Assembly: GCA_037957365.1 (NCBI GenBank)
Contig: JARHVA010003260.1
Span: 1,731,001 to 1,795,000 of the forward strand
Direction: 5' to 3'
Source: Torreya grandis
Taxonomy: Eukaryota > Streptophyta > Pinopsida > Cupressales > Taxaceae
DNA length: 64,000 nt
Under the pieces are notes generated by a model, which was given only the letters and a program-made list of their open reading frames with translations, was not told the DNA's origin and did no database searches. This document shows positions 34,459 through 46,351 of the stretch, piece after piece. The position numbers and the translations under genes are program-made. Positions within the stretch are counted from its first letter, which is position 1, and every line of letters begins with the position of its first letter.

Positions 34459-35406
34459 AACCTCGCAATAAGACTTTTTTGGTCCCCAAAAGGTAAAGTC
34501 ACCCACTGAATCTGCAAATGTTCACTTTGCAAAACATCACTCCAAAATATCATGGTAATGATTCAAAAATCAAACTGAATCCGTAAAATGCTAGTGAGAG
34601 AAATATCTATCTAATATTAAATTATAGATAGAATTAAATTGCTTGTATAAATGTAACATCTCCAAAATAGTGAATCTATCAATCACTACAAAATGATCAT
34701 CAAGTGCAATTGCAAACCAGTTTATTAGTGTAATAAATATACACGTTAATTGTAACCATATTTGACAATTACAATTAAATGCCTAAACTGAGTGAGGGAC
34801 TTATAAAATATGCAAATATCATGCATAACTACAAAAAATTTGTAAAATTATTACAATTACAAATGGTGCCCCAAAAAAGTTCTTATAAGCCTCTATTTGC
34901 ACAATGTAAAAAACAACATATATACTAAAATGCATTTTTTTTCAAAATAGACATACTGATCATGTCCCATATAATTTTCATATACTACTGTTAAAGTTTA
35001 AAGATGAAGTTTTTATAAGAACCAAAAGTGAAAAAATAACCCAAGTATGATAAACATATCCCTTAGCTTTTATCTACAAGTTACTCCAATAAACCAAATT
35101 CCAAACCTTAAAATCATTTGAGAATATCTCTAAGTTTAAACATGAGTTAATTCATTTTACCAATACATTAGGAACTCAATAACTTATTTAGGATACAAAT
35201 ATATAGCTTATCAAAACCACAAATATGAGAAAATAATCCAAGTATAATAAACCTATCACTCAGATTTCCTCACAATTGGTAGCACCAAAATTGTTCAAAG
35301 TCAAAATATATTCCTTAAAATACCAAAACTACTTTGACCATGTGCATGCTAATTAATACCATAGTTATGAAAAATTACCAATAGAAAATAAATGATCATT
35401 ACCACC

Positions 35407-36766
35407 CTAATCAAAAATGAATGGAGTTATTTGTGGATAATCAGTAGAGAAGTGGTCTTCTTCATGTTTTGTTTCTAAAATTGGTGGGTTTAAAACAAGT
35501 TCCTTTTTGCTTATGAATGCATCATTATTCATAGATGTCTTCTTGAAATAGTTAGGACATAGTTTTGGATGCAATACCCAACATTTATCATTTTGGTGAC
35601 CACTCCTATTACAATGAGTACAATAATTATTACCCATTTGTTTCTCCTTAAAAAACAAAGATATCCTACTAGTTGGTTTTTTTTTCTAATATAAGGTAAC
35701 ACATTGATTATCTAATCAAAAAAAATTGCATGAATATTTAGACCAAAAATCCTATGATAATAATTCTCTATTTTCATAATTAAAATATGCATTGGAATAT
35801 TTACCAAGTTTAGGATAGTGTGATGGTTGTAGTTTCCAACATTTCTCAACTCTATGTCCACTCTTGTGATAATGAGTAAAAAAAATTATCTTGTCCTTCT
35901 TGGATGAGGAAACATGTTTACCATTTCTCACCTCTGAATGAGGAGATTGATCATTAGCACTTTCCTTATTTTTCACAAAAGGAAACAACTTCTTCAACAG
36001 AGATTTTATCTTCCAACAATAAGTAAAAAAAGGATTACTTAACCCATAAAAAGTACAAGGAAAAGCATACCACATTTTTTGTATATCATAGCCATATTGT
36101 TCAAACTGAAAAAATGCATTAGAAGTTTTAAAAGTTATCAAGTTTTTAGTGCTACATGTTGTGTAAGAAAGAGGAGGTGGAATCTCAATACCTCTTTTTT
36201 TAGTTATCTTACACCTCTCATCCACCTGTGATGGTTTATTCTAAAAAATAGTGGTTTATACACTTGGTAGTTGGAAACTTGTCTTCCTTCTACAGATTTG
36301 AAACTCTCTCCAATTTCTATTTGCTCACTAGTATACCCCAAACCTGTAAAATGAGGCATATCCTCTACCTATATGATGTTAGTTATGCCTTGTCCATTTT
36401 TACCAAGGCCTCTTCCTTCAAATCCCATTTTATCTAACAGTTTAGACCCAATACCCTTAGTGTATTTTTCAAAAACACTAAAATAAATCTATAAAATTGA
36501 ATGAGAGGAAGTAATACATGATGACTTACTTACATTATATTCATCTATCATTTTTTACACATCTGATGTGGAAGAAAATTCCTTCATTTATTCACATTCT
36601 ACAACTTTGCCAAGAGCTCATCCTTAGTCTGTAAATTATATTTCAACTTTTCAATCTCCTCTTCCATGGAGTAAAATTTTAATCTCAAGAGAGAGTTATC
36701 TTCTTGGATATATTGATTATATGACTCAAGCTTATTTATCTTTTCATATTTTGACAACTTGCCCAT
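35407..36766 (-). pseudogene. Coiled-coil / G-patch / CCHC-knuckle protein, array unit 1
   Basis: From the ATG at 36766 the first part reads MGKLSKYEKINKLESYNQYI..., then a Glu/Lys/Leu-rich heptad-like segment ending DELLAKL. After stops and a frame change comes the G-patch, [20 protein letters not shown]. Next is ERCKITKKRGIEIPPPLSYT. Then come decayed knuckles (FFTHYHKSGHRVEKCW near 35875; CNFF...CVTLY near 35730) and one intact CCHC knuckle, CTHCNRSGHQNDKC, near 35600. The region 35407-36225 has no indel but three stops. The intact pattern is CX2CX4HX4C. Such knuckles bind nucleic acid in retroelement nucleocapsids; G-patches bind RNA or helicases and occur in some retroelement polyproteins. 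It may be a gag-like protein or a captured host gene; I cannot tell which. Confidence 0.6.
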
Positions 36767-36875
36767 AGTTCACTTGTTCCTATATTCAACACATAATTGA
36801 ACCAACTGCAATAATTATCAAATAGCAAATTGTTAACCATAGGTAAACCACACTGTTAAATCCTATTGATCAACC

Positions 36876-36887
36876 GATCTGATACTA
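36876..36887 (-). other. Primer-binding site, array unit 1 (decayed)
   Basis: On the minus strand it reads TAGTATCAGATC, three bases from the LTR 2 end; one base from the initiator-Met PBS start TGGTATCAGA. Confidence 0.55.
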
Positions 36888-36890
36888 AAC

Positions 36891-38566
36891 TAATTTTTAA
36901 ATAGTAATTATCCCTTGCTAATCAATATTGTTATTTAAAAATGGATTTTAATAATGTCGATTTCCAAAATTTATTAAAATAAAATTGACTTTTAATTGGA
37001 ATGTAAAAAGGTTTGAACAGTTCTAAATATGAGTGTTTTGTAAACTCATATAACTTTATTGTTCAGATAAAATATTTAATTCATATTTTTATTTCTTCAA
37101 ATAATCTCTTAATCAATTTTCTATGATTTAATTCTAGATATCAATAATAATTTAAAATGATATACTACTGGAAAACTAAAATAAATAAACACCAAAGATT
37201 GTTTATAGGGTTCTCTAATTGGCTACATCTTCAAGTTCATTCAAACCATTTGATTATAAATAAGATGTAAATACAATGATTAAAACTTACATCTCTAAAT
37301 AAATTGTAATTGGTTGATCAACCTCTAAAGAACTTAGATCACAGATCATAAACATCCTTCATTTCTAAAATGATCACATGTAAATATATATCTCTAAAAT
37401 GGGTAATTTCTCTCTCTTCAAGGAGAAAAAACACTCTCAAAAGGTTTATAAATTACCTTCTAGTTTTTACAAATCCCTCTCTATAATTTACACAAATTAA
37501 AAAAAGATTTTACAACAGGCAAATGGCCTCAACTGGGATATTCCAAAATTTTATCCCTGTAGAAAAAATACAATCTATATTTTTTTTGTTCTCTATCTAA
37601 GAATCATCATCTACAATATAAAATAAAATAATATTATTTATATCTAATGTTGGCTAACAATCTCAACTCTGCCTCGAATTACGCTTAAACTCCCATAATA
37701 AGTTGCATGCAAATTAACCGAATAAAATCCCACATTGGTGGGTGGTTCAAACACTATGATTAATTTAACAAAACACTTACCCATAAATAATATGGTCCAC
37801 GTTACCATTATCTTCCCACCAAACCGCCAACCATGCAAAATTCAGGTAGAGTAAATGGTGGATAATAATAATAAAGCATGCATAGTAAAAGTTGAATGTT
37901 AAACTTTAAAATATAGGGATAAAGATATTAAAACATCTCCACAACATATTCCACCCACCGTATGACCGTTTTAAATGTAAGTGGGTGATCCACATGGGAA
38001 TAAAAGGTGGACAAAGGAGTTTAGCATGCATGTAATTATTTAATAAAACATCTCCATGCAAAATAAATTACATAACAACTTTACACTCCCCCATCCAAAG
38101 AACATTCCACATGGGGAAAGGTAAAAGGTGGGAAATAAAGTTAATTTTGGACTTTCATTTAAAACACATATCTCCCCAAAACACCACTTCCCACCAACTG
38201 CCAACCACACTAAAGTGGGTATCCACGTGGGAAAAAGGTAAGCATGGAATAAAGTGGTTTTATTGTTTTTTTTTAAAATATATATATATATTTAACATAC
38301 CCTAGAGTCTTTTTTTTAAAACCCATCCACGTGGAAGTAAAGGTGGGGATAATATATTTTTGAAACTTGGTTTTAAAAATAAAATATCTATAGTAGATTG
38401 AAAACCATATTAAATAAGATATTTAAATTAAATTTGGATTTAATTTAAAATATATCTCATGGTTAATTAAAAACCATTAATAATAGGATATTATTAATAT
38501 TTTGAAAATAAAGAAACTACAATGGGAATAAATATTTTTTGAATCATAAAAAAATCTTCCGGATCA
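36891..38566 (-). repeat. Array LTR 2
   Basis: 1676 bp. The left end is TAATTTTTAAATAG (decayed TGATCTG) and the right end is CCGGATCA. The CACGTG core is kept near 38225. Confidence 0.8.
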
Positions 38567-39449
38567 AACTTTCCCAAAAGGTCAAGTCACCCACTGAATA
38601 TGTAAACGTTCACTTTACAAAACATCACTACAAAATATCATGGTAACAATTCAAAAATCAAAATGAATCTTTGAAATGATAGTGAAAAAATATCTATCCA
38701 ATACCAAATTGTAGATAGAAGTAAACTGCATATACAAATGTCACATCTCCATAATGGTGAATCTGTGAATCATTGTGAAATGATCATCAAGTGCAACTAC
38801 AAACTAGTTTATTAGTATAGTAAATATACACGCTAATTATAACCATATTTACAGTTATAATTAAATGCCCTAAATGAGTGAAAAACTTATAAAATATGCA
38901 AATATCATGCATGGCTACAAAAAATTTGTAAAATTATTATAATTACAAACAGTCCCTGAAAAAGGGTCTTATAAGCCTTATTTGCACAATGTAAAAGACA
39001 ACATATATACTGAAATGTAAATTTTCTCAAAATAGACACACTGATCATGCCCCATATAATCTGCATATATTGTTTTTAAGATATAAAGATGAATTTTTTT
39101 CAAAACTTAAAAGTAATAAAATAATCCAAGTATGATAAACTCGTGCCTTGGCTTTTCTCTATAGGTTACTCTAATAAACCAAATTCCAAACCTTAAAATC
39201 ATTTGAGAATATCCCCAAGTTTAAACATGAGTTAATTCCTTTTACCAATGCATCAAGAACTCAAAAACTCATTTAGGAGAAAAATATAGAGCTTAGCAAA
39301 ACTATAAATATGAGAAAATAATTCAAGTATGATAAACTTGTCACTTGGATTTCCTCACAGCTAGTAGCTCCAAAATTGTTCAAAGTCAAAATATATTCCT
39401 TGGAATATCAAAACTATTTTGACCATATGCATGCTAATTAATACCATAG

Positions 39450-40855
39450 CTATGCAGAATTACCACTAAAAAATAAATGATCATTACCATCCAAATAAAA
39501 AATAAATGAAGTCATTTGTGGATAATCAGTAAATAAGTGGTCTTTCTCTTGTTTTATTTCTGAAACTGGTGGGTTTAAAACAACTTCATTTTTGCTTATG
39601 ATTGCATCATTCATCATGGATGTCTTCCTGTAATACTTAATACATAGTTGTGGATGCAATACCCAACATTTATCATTTTGATGACCACTCAAATCAAAAT
39701 GTGTATAATAATTATTACCCATTTGTTTCTCCTTAGAAAACAAAGATATCCTACTAGTTGGTTTTTTTTCCAATATAAGGCAACACAGTGATTATCTAAT
39801 ACACAAAACCTGCATGTATATTTAGACCAAAAATATTGTGATAATAAATCTTTATTTTCATAATTAAAATATACGTTAAAATATTTAATAGGTTTAAGAT
39901 AGTGTGATGGTTGCATTTTCTAACATTTCTCAACTCTATGTCCACTCTTGTGACAATGAGTGCAAAAATTCCTCTAGTCCTTCTTCTTGGATGAGGAAAC
40001 ATGTTTACCATTTCTCATCTCTGAATGATGAGATTGATCATTAGCACCTGTCTTATTTTTCACAAAAGGCAATAATTTTTTAATCAGATATTTTCTCTTC
40101 CAACCATAAGCAACAAAATGATTATTTAACCCACAAAAAATATAAGAAAAAACATACCACATTTTCTGTATATCATGGCCATATTGTTCAAACCGAAAGA
40201 GTGCATTAAAAAATTTAGAATTTACCAAACTCTTAGTGTTATGTGTTGTGTAAGAAAGAGGAAGTGGAATCTCAATACCTCTTTTTTCAGTTCTCTTACA
40301 CCTCTCATCTACCTATGATGGTTTATTCTAAAAAACTAGTGGTTTATATACTTGGTAGTTGGAAACTTGTCTTCCTTCTATAGATTTAGGACTCTCTTCA
40401 ATTTCCATTTGCTCACTAGTATACCCCAAACCTACAAAATGAGGAGTGTTCTCTACTTATATGGTGTTAGTTATGCCTTGTCCATTTTTACCAAGGCCTC
40501 TTCCTTCAAATCCTAATTTATCTAATAGTTTAGACCCAATACCCTTAGTGTGTTTTTCAAAAACATTAAAAGATATATCTAAAACTAAATGAGGGGAAGT
40601 AATGCCTAATGACTTAATTACAGTATATTCATTTGTTATTATTTCTACATCTGATGTAGAAGGCAATTCCTTCATTCGTTCACCATTCTAAAACTTTGCT
40701 AAAAGCTCACCCTTAGTCTACAGAACATATTTCAACTTTTTAATCTCCTCTTCCATGGTGTAGAATTTTGATCTCAAAAGAGAGTTCTCTTTTTAGATCT
40801 ATTGATTATATGACTCAATCTCATTGAGCTTTTCCTATTTTGACAACTTGCCCAT
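39450..40855 (-). pseudogene. Coiled-coil / G-patch / CCHC-knuckle protein, array unit 2
   Basis: This is the second copy of the protein in unit 1, starting at the ATG at 40855. The best-kept part is 40457-40675, a clean open frame carrying [20 protein letters not shown] and [13 protein letters not shown], a complete G-patch core. Downstream pieces are FEQYGHDIQKMWYVF, a knuckle-like CGLNNHFVAYGW, FCTHCHKSGHRVEKC split by a frameshift near 39970, CRFCVLDNHCVALYW near 39800 (CX2CX4HX4 with the last Cys changed) and THFDLSGHQNDKCW. Stops and frameshifts show it is not translated as one protein. Comparison of the three units recovers all four knuckle positions. Confidence 0.6.
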
Positions 40856-40979
40856 AGTTCACCTATTCATGTATTCAATACACAATTGAACCAACTGTAA
40901 TAATTGTCAAATAGCAAATTGTTAACCACAAGTAAACCACACTGTTAAATCTCATTGATCAACTGCTCTAACACCAAAC

Positions 40980-42664
40980 TAATCTATAAACATTAATTAT
41001 CCCTTGCTAATCAATATTATTCTTTAAAAATAGATTTTAATAATATGTCAATTTTTAAAATTTATTAAAATAAAATTGAATTTTAATCAAAATATAAAAT
41101 GGTCTAAACAATTTTGAATATGACTGTTTTGTAAACTCATATAACTTTATTGTTCAGATAAAACATTTCATTCATATTTTTATTTTTTCAAATAGTCTCT
41201 TAATCAGTTTTCCATGATTTAATTCCAAATATCAATAATAATTTAAAATGATATACTATTAGAAAAATAAAATAAAAAGAGACCAGAGATTGTAAACGGG
41301 GTTCACCAATTGGCTACATCCATGGGTTCATTTGAACCGTTCTATTATAAATAAGATATAAATAAAATGATTAAAATTTATATCTCTGAATAACTTCTAA
41401 CTGGTTGATCAACCTTTGAAGAACTCTGATCATAGATCACAAACATCCTTCATTTCTAAAATGAACATCTGCTTAATATATATCTTCGAAATAAAAAATT
41501 TATTTCTCTTCAAGGAAGCAACACACTCTCAAAAGATTTATAAACTACCTTCTGGTTTTCATAAATCTCTCTATGTAATTTACATAGATTAAAAAAGATT
41601 TTACAACAGGCAAAATGGCCTCAACCAGGGTATTCTAAAATTATGTCCCTGTACAAAAAAAACAATCTATATTTCCTCTATTCTTTGTCTTAGAATCATC
41701 ATCTGCAATATAAAATAATATAGATTATTTATAGCCAATGTTGGCTAACAATCTCAACTCTACCATGAAGTACGCTTAAACTCCCATAATAAAATACATA
41801 CAAATTTACTGAATAAAATGTCAAATTTGGTGGGTGGTTATAACACCATACTTAATTTAACAAAACACTTGCCCATAAATAATATGGTCCATGTTACCAT
41901 TATCTTCCCAACAAACTGCCAACCATGCAAAAATCAAGTGGAGTAAATGATGGATAATAATGATAAATCATGCATGGTAGAAGTTGAATGCCAAACTTTA
42001 AAATATGAGGATAAAGATATTAAAACATCTCCATAACATATTCCACCAACTGTATAACCCTTTTAAATGTAAGTGGGTGATCCACATGGGAATAAAAGGT
42101 GGACAAAGGATTTTAGCATGCATGTAATTGTTTAACAAAACATCTCCATGCAAAACAAATTCCATAACAACTTTCCATGCTCCCATCCAAAGAACATTCC
42201 ACATGGGGAAAGGTAAAAGGTGGGAGATAAAGTTAATTTTGGACATTAGTTTAAAACACATATCTCCCAAATAACACCACTTCCCACCAACCGCCAACCA
42301 CACTAAAGTGGGTATCCACGTGGGAAAAAAGTAAGCATGGAATAAAGTGGTTTTATTATTTTTTTAAAACAATATCCCATGTTTTTTTAAAAATATATCC
42401 CATGGTCTTTTTTTTTAAAACCCATCCACATGGAAGTAAAGGTGAGGATAATGTATTTTTGGGACTTGGTTTTAAAAATAAAATATCCATGGTAGATTAA
42501 AACCATATTAAATAGGATATTTAAATTAAATTTGGATTTTATTTAAAATATATCTCATCGTTAATAAAAAACTATTAATAATAGAATATTATTAATATTT
42601 TGAAAATAGAAGATTTATATTGGGAATAAATATTTTTTAAACTATAAAAAAATATTTTAAATCA
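40980..42664 (-). repeat. Array LTR 3
   Basis: 1685 bp. The left end is TAATCTATAAAC and the right end is AAATCA. It shares a long identical tract with LTR 1 and is elsewhere visibly diverged from it. Confidence 0.8.
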
Positions 42665-43609
42665 AACCTCTCTAATAAGACCTTTTTGGTCCCCAAAAGG
42701 TCAAGTCACCCACTGAATCTATAAACATTCACTCTGCAGAACATCACTAAAAAATATTATGGTAATAATTTAAAAATCAAACTAAATCCTTGAAATGCCA
42801 GTGAAAGAAATTTCTATCCAATACCAAATTGTAGATAGAAGTAAATTGTCTATACAAATGTCACATCTCCAAAAAGGTAAATCTATCAATCATTGCAAAA
42901 TGATCACCAAGTGCAACTGCAAACCAATTTGTTAGTGTAATAAATATGCATGTTAATTGTAACCATATTTGACAGCTACAATTAAATGCCCAAAATGAGT
43001 GAGGGACTTATAAAATATGTAAATATCATGCATGGCTACAAAATATTTGTAAAATTATTACAATTACAAACGGTGCTCGAAAAAGGGTCTTATAAGCCTC
43101 TATTTGCACAATTTAAAAGACAACATATATACTAAAATGCAATTTTTTCCAAAATAGACATATTGATCATGCCCCATATAATTTGCATATATTATTTTCA
43201 AGGTTTATATATGAATTTTATCTAAAACCCAAAAGTGATAAATTAATCCAAGTATGATAAACCTATCCCTTGGCTTTTCTCTACCAGTTACTCTAATAAA
43301 CCAAATTCCAAACCCTAAAATCATTTGAGAATATCTCCAAGTTTAAACATGAGTTAATTCCCTTTACCAATGCATTAAGAACTCATAAATTTATTCAGGA
43401 TAAAAATATAGAGCTTAGAAAAACCATAAATATGAGAAAATAATCCAAGTATGATAAACTTGTCACTCATATTTTCTCATAGCTAGTAGCTCCAAAATTG
43501 TTTAAAGTCAAAATATATTCCTTAGAATACCAAAACTGCTTTGACCATATGCATGATAATTAATACCATAGCTATGCAAAATTACCACTAAAAAATAAAT
43601 GATCATTAC

Positions 43610-44964
43610 CATCCAAATCAAAAATGAATGGAGTCATTTGTGGATAATCAGTAGATAAGGGGTATTCTTCTTATTTTATTTCTGAAATTGATGGGTTTAA
43701 AATAACTTTTTTGCTTATAGATGCATCATTCTTCATGGATGTCTTCCCGCAATACTTAGGACATAGTTGTGGATGCAATACCCAACATGTATCATTTTGG
43801 TGACCACTCATATTACAATGAGTACAATAATTATTACCCATTTGTTTCTCCTTAAAAAGCAAAGATGTCCTACTAGTTGGTTTTCTTTTCCAACATAAAG
43901 CAACACAATGATTATTTAATCCACAAAAATTGCATGAATATTTACGCCAAAAATCTTGTGATAATAAATCTTTATTTTTATAATTAAAATATACTTTGGA
44001 ATATTTACAGGTTTAGGATAGTGTGATGGTTATAGTTTCTAACATTTCTCAACTCTATGTCCACTCTTGTGATAATGAGTACAAAAATTACTATTGTCCT
44101 TGAATGAGAAAACATGTTTACCATTTCTCTCCTCTGGATGACAAGATTGATTATTAGCACCTACCTTATTTTTCACAAAAGGAAACAACTTCTTCAACAG
44201 AGATTTTCTCTTCCAACAATAAGCAACATAATGATTACTTAACCCATAAAAATTACAAGGAAAAGCATACCATATTTTATGTATATCATAACCATATTGT
44301 TCAAACTGAAAGAGTGCATTATAAGTTTTAGAATTTATCAAATTTTTAATTTTATGTGTTATGTAAGAGAGAAGAGGTGGAATCTAAATACCACTTTTTC
44401 CAGTTCTCTTACACCTTTCATCCACATGTGATGGTTTATTCTCAAAAACTAGTGGTTTATACACTTGGTAGCTAGAAACTTGTCTTCCTTCTATAGATTT
44501 GGAACTCTTTCAAATTTCCATTTGCTCACTACTATACCCCAAACCTACAAAATGAGGCATGTTCTCTACCTATATGGGGTTATTTATGCCTTGTTCATTT
44601 TTACCAAGGCCTCTTCCTTCAAATCTCATTTTATCTAATAGTTTAGACCCAATACCCTTGGTGTGTTTTTCAAAAACACCAAAATATATATCAAAAACTG
44701 AATGAGAGGAAGTATTGCATGATGACTTACAGTGTATTCATCTGTCATTGTTTTTACATCTAATGTAAAAGGCAATTCCTTCATTCGTTCACCATTCTAA
44801 AACTTTGTCAAGAGCTCATCCTTGGTCTAAAAAACATATTTTAACTTTTCAATCTCCTCTTCCATGGAGTAGAATTTGGATCTCAAGAGAGAGTTATCTT
44901 CTTTGATCTGTCAATTATATAACTCAATATCATCAATGTTTTTCTATTTTGACAACTTGCCCAT
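43610..44964 (-). pseudogene. Coiled-coil / G-patch / CCHC-knuckle protein, array unit 3
   Basis: This third copy starts at the ATG at 44964. The G-patch lies near 44590-44680 ([25 protein letters not shown]). The frame 44039-44341 reads FEQYGYDIHKIWYAFPCNFY, then GLSNHYVAYCWKRKSLLKK, then FCTHYHKSGHRVEKC. The frame 43671-43862 holds a complete knuckle, CTHCNMSGHQNDTC. The two frames are out of register, so at least one indel separates them. The knuckle Cys and His positions are kept better than the text between them, as expected for a protein that was under selection before the copies decayed. Confidence 0.6.
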
Positions 44965-45073
44965 AGTTTACATGTTCCTGTATTCAACACACAACTGAAC
45001 CAACTACAATAATTGTCAAATAGTAAATTGTTAACCATAGGTAAACCACACTATTAAATCATGTTGATCACCT

Positions 45074-45085
45074 TCTCTGATACCA
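45074..45085 (-). other. Primer-binding site, array unit 3
   Basis: On the minus strand it reads TGGTATCAGAGA, three bases after the LTR 4 end. It matches the 3' end of initiator tRNA-Met as used by many plant LTR elements, and it fixes the direction of the array as minus. Confidence 0.7.
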
Positions 45086-45571
45086 AATTGATCTGTAAAC
45101 AATAATTAGCCCCTGCTAATCTATATTTTTATTTAAAAATAGATTTTAATAATATGTTAATTTCAAAAATTTATTAAAATAAAATTGACTTTTAATCAAA
45201 ATGTAAAATCATATAACTTTATTATTCAGATAAAATATTTAATTCATATTTTTATTTCTTCAATTAGTCTCTTAATCAGTTTTCCATGATTTAATTTCAG
45301 ATATCAATAATAATATAAAATGATATACTACTGGAAAACTAAAATAAATAGAGACTAGAGATTATTAATGGAGTTCACCAATTGGCTACATTTTCGAGTT
45401 AATTTAAACCATTTCATTATAAATAAAATGTAAATACAATGATTAAAACTTACATCCTTGAATATCTTGTAATTAGTTGATCAACCTCTGAAGAACTCTG
45501 ATCACAGATCACAAACATCCTTCATTTCTAAAATGATCACCTGCAAATATATATCTTTGAAATGGGTAATT

Positions 45572-46279
45572 TGTTGGGGATCAACCAACAATGATTACAC
45601 TTGTGAAAGCAATAAACGCGGAATTAAATCAGATAGATAAGTAACTAGAATGATAAATAGCTCAGAACAAGAGATACAAGAAAACACCCTGAAAACTTGT
45701 ATTAAAACTCTTTACAAAAGGAATACAATTGAAGAAACTTCTTTCTTCCACACCTCTCTCAGATGCACAAGATCTCTCTCTAGATCTCTATTCCTCAAGA
45801 GCTCTCTCTCTCAAGTACAATCAATTCTAACAACCTGGATTGATACAACTCTGTACTGTCCTTCAAACATTCACAATGTTCTACTCATACAATTCAACTA
45901 TCTAAGCTAAGAAGATCTTTCCTACATATAGAATTAGGAAACTTGAGCATGCACTTACAACAAATAGTTAAGCCACTTGAACAAGGGCTCTAAAAATAAT
46001 ATTGCTAATAATAGAGACACGAGCTTAAGACTACAACTCAAACTCATCATGCAAACACTCACTTCTGTCCTCGAAAATAGCTTCCTAGACGCACAGGTAA
46101 CCGACGTCAGTTCCTGCTACTTGCCTGTGATCGCCGCCGGCCGACCCACTGCCGACGTCGGTGCCTCTGCAACTGCACCTGACCGACGTCGATCACTCCT
46201 GACCGACGCCGGTGTCTGTGTAGACCCGAACCTGCTAAAGTGTGCTCCTTGGTGAAGCTTTTAGCTCCACACCCTAACA
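45572..46279 (-). repeat. Copia 3' LTR
   Basis: 708 bp, the same length as its partner. All its palindrome copies carry at least one mismatch. Of 25 differences from the 5' LTR, 16 fall in 46060-46210 and all 16 are transitions. Confidence 0.93.
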
Positions 46280-46293
46280 ATCTCCCACTTGGA
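46280..46293 (-). other. Copia polypurine tract
   Basis: On the minus strand CCAAGTGGGAGATT directly precedes the 3' LTR. The same AAGTGGGAGAT precedes the 3' LTR of both relatives. Confidence 0.75.
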
Positions 46294-46351
46294 GATAAAC
46301 AGCTACACCAGTACCTGTACAGCAACATCTTCTAGCTCCTCCATCTTCAAC

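Noticed and set aside
46107..46328. Arg/His-rich open frames over LTR palindromes (also near 50958-51209, 56111-56473 and 59866-60240)
   Set aside because: They are readings of CpG-rich LTR repeats on the non-coding strand or in other frames; no start context or domain.
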